Under the pieces are notes generated by a model. That model ran no database searches, was not told the origin of the DNA, and was given only the letters and a program-made list of their open reading frames with translations. From the NCBI GenBank assembly GCA_963966185.1, contig CAWZYM010000079.1, positions 179,001 through 243,000 on the forward strand: DNA of 64,000 bases, given 5' to 3'. The position numbers were made by a program, and so were the translations under genes. This document shows, in pieces, positions 62,051-64,000 of the stretch (its first letter is position 1; each line of letters starts with the position of its first letter). Origin of the DNA: Rhabditoides inermis (taxonomy: Eukaryota; Nematoda; Chromadorea; Rhabditida; Rhabditidae).

Positions 62051-62200
62051 AGGAGGAGCAGCTGGTTGACAATTATTATTGATTTTAGATCCAAGTAGAC
62101 TTCATAGTTATCACTAATCTAAAGTCATATTATAAGAGAGAGAGAGGAAGAGAGAGAGAGAGGGAGAGAGAGAGAGAGACGAAAATGATGGATGAGAAAA
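61916..62200 (+). repeat. (GA)n tracts in diverged 109-bp-like sequence
   Basis: Two diverged AGCTGGTTGACAATTA-like segments, each followed by a (GA)n run (about 61,999-62,041 and 62,134-62,178), the first with a run of eight G. The purine strand here is the + strand, opposite to the main array. Confidence 0.85.
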
Positions 62201-63040
62201 GGAATGGGATGAGAAAAGGAGGTTACATACTATTTCGCCTCGCCTCACTTCTATGATTGAATATAGAAGGACGTGAGTGCATATAGTAATGTTTTATTGT
62301 ATTTCTTCAGAATATAGTAATCGCGCAGTTTGTTGGAGTGTGGTGAGCTGTTTCGTAGTGCGTGGTGATGTTCTCGGTCGTTTGCACAATTGACTGTCTT
62401 TTTCTCTGACATCAGACAGACTGGCAGCTGGCGCACTCTCACCTCGCCACACTCTCTCGTCGCGGGGCAATAAAACGACGTCGATTAGAGGAATTTAATT
62501 GATAGCGAGCGTCAGAGGTCACAAAAAGATGCAAATTTTGGTAGAAGTGTAGTGGCCACCTATTTGCATGTTGTAGTAAAGGGAGACCTTACACGGTTGC
62601 CTAGTTTTCTTGAACAGCCCGCGACAACTGTTTGGTGTCGCCTCGCCTCGACTAAATCACTTCGTGAAAGGAAACCAGGAGGATTTATAAAAAGATTACG
62701 GGCAGATTTGTAGGTGAGGGAGTGTAGAGGAGTGACGTCGAAACCGTTTTTCGATAGCTGAAGTCTGCGATTCGCAGTACTCGTTCTTGTAAGGTCTACT
62801 CGCCGCACCCGATTCGTCAGTGACCCGTCTCTTCATCTGACACACTATCTCGCTGCTTTTCTGTCTGACTCTCTCGGATTACGCGCTATTTCGTCGGACC
62901 TTCTTGAGCTTATAGCTCCGCGGATATGAGAGATAAAGATCTGAAAATTGGAATCCTGCATCTCGGGACCGAGACCATCGGATCGATGTCACGTTTGGCT
63001 AGATAGGAGTAGTGGGTGGCGCGGTAGAGCGATGGACGCA
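62201..63040. other. No gene recognised
   Basis: Mixed sequence without a supported exon. The minus-strand frames at 62,251-62,442 and 62,560-62,808 have no domain and no splice context. GGTGGCGCGGTAGAGCG near 63,015 recalls a box A but has no box B. Confidence 0.4.
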
Positions 63041-63206
63041 CAGACACCATAGGGCATTTTACACTTACACCAGACTAGCGCGCTTCGCGCGCTAGAAATA
63101 TAGGTAGAAAATAGAGGAGAAAATTATCTATCGATTAATATATAGATTGACTTGATATGTGCTCTGGTAGTGCTATTAGGAGCTGTGCTAGAAGTGCTGT
63201 TGTCAG
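63041..63206 (+). repeat. Satellite leader repeat, copy 2
   Basis: Second copy of the repeat at 58,181, with the same 21-base hairpin at 63,075-63,095 and the same order of ATTATCTATCGATTAATATA and GAGCTGTGCTAGAAGTGCTG. The offset between the copies is 4,860 bases. Confidence 0.88.
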
Positions 63207-63429
63207 AGCCTTCTAAAGAGTGATCTTTATTGTATTTCCTTAATTTTGAATTACAGTATTATCAAATGTTTGAACAGTGTCAATGTCTAACAGTAGCTAG
63301 TTGATTTTTTTCGATTCTCGACTGATGTTATCTTACCTAGGCTCAGAGAAGGCGCTCCGAGATGCAGCCGAAGACTATCGGTATATGAGTGATAACTACG
63401 TCATAACTAAACTACACTTTCTGTTTCTC

Positions 63430-63431
63430 CG

Positions 63432-63482
<51 letters not shown>

Positions 63483-63513
63483 GTCTCTCTCTGTCTCTCT
63501 CTCTCTCTCTCTC
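63430..63513 (+). repeat. (CT)n microsatellite
   Basis: About 84 bases of CT with some TCTG interruptions. It lies immediately before the next 139-bp block. Confidence 0.93.
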
Positions 63514-63519
63514 TTTGCT

Positions 63520-63945
63520 CTAGAAGGCGCTCCGGCACGCTACCGCGTGCCTTCGCGGTCAAAGCCTATAAGTAGATCAAAATAATAATATATTGATCAC
63601 TGATACTGTTTTGCATTTTCTCCGACTCTCTGATATTTCACTCTCTCGTATGCACATATGAGGCGCTCCGGCACGCTTCGCGCGCCTCCGCGTTAAAACT
63701 CTATCAGTAGATCAGTAGTAATAAGAATATATTGATCACTGTTACTGATATGCATTCTCTCCGACTCTCTGATATTTTACTCTCTCGAATGCACAAAGGA
63801 GGCGCTCCGGCACGCTCCGCGCGCCTCCGCGTTAAAACTCTATCAGTAAATCAGTAATTATAATAATACATTGATCACTGGTACTGATATGCATTCTCTC
63901 CTACTCTCTGATCTTTCACTTTCTCGTCATAAAATAACTACTCTA
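63520..63945 (+). repeat. 139-bp satellite family, block 3
   Basis: Three units with GGCGCTCCGGCACGC cores (near 63,524, 63,663 and 63,802). They come after the leader, as in the first block. Confidence 0.9.
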
Positions 63946-64000
63946 CGATCATAGATAGCCGCTCCGCGCGCCTCCGCGGTCAAATTCTATCAGTAGCTGG
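63946..64000 (+). repeat. 109-bp satellite family, next array, cut by the window end
   Basis: It begins at CTACTCTACGATCATAGATAGCCGCTCC, the same transition as at 59,190, and runs off the window. Confidence 0.85.

Noticed and set aside
62560..62808. 82-codon minus-strand frame
   Set aside because: No domain, no splice context, no neighbouring exon.
63010..63035. tRNA gene suggested by GGTGGCGCGGTAGAGCG
   Set aside because: No box B or pairing stems follow.

Overview
This window is eukaryotic nuclear DNA, most likely from an invertebrate animal. A gene on the + strand is split by GT-AG introns. Most of the rest is tandem satellite DNA, and retrotransposon, SINE-like and MITE-like elements are present. 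I cannot name the species; compact introns and GC-rich hairpin repeats would fit an early-branching animal, but that is only an impression. There are no bacterial operons, no CRISPR array and no rRNA gene.

Layout. (1) Positions 1-46,325 are one satellite array with all monomers in the same orientation. The monomer is about 226-240 bp: a conserved half (AACCTGCCACTAGTTTATTG, then GAAGCTAAGCATCGGCACTC, then a GATCTACACAAAACAG-like segment) plus a pyrimidine-only half rich in CT. The array is divided by seven copies of a 0.9-1.0 kb spacer module that has an AT-rich part and a set of about 64-bp short repeats. Large blocks recur at other positions, so the array is a mosaic higher-order repeat. 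The seventh spacer is split by a 1,504-bp piece of a non-LTR retrotransposon with an 11-bp target site duplication.

(2) Positions 46,326-55,000 are the genic part. At least 13 exons (48,827-54,980) can be joined in phase. They encode a ubiquitin-specific-protease-like N-terminal domain with a clear Cys box, a low-complexity charged linker, and the start of an OTU-type cysteine protease domain. Two different deubiquitinase folds in one gene model is the most interesting observation here. The long exon between the two domains has two frame breaks, one beside a 28-bp segment that also occurs 5.7 kb upstream. Introns hold an inverted pair of tRNA-headed SINE-like copies, a MITE with TTAA flanks and a foldback sequence.

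(3) Positions 55,000-58,180 hold palindrome clusters, CT microsatellites and a minisatellite. (4) Positions 58,181-64,000 hold two further related satellite families, about 139 bp and about 109 bp, each built round a GC-rich hairpin. They are preceded by a leader of about 167 bp; the leader and the order of families start again 4,860 bp later, so a larger repeat unit is likely.

Open frames inside the satellites (for example the recurrent 100-residue Ser/Leu-rich frames) are by-products of the repeat and are not called as genes.
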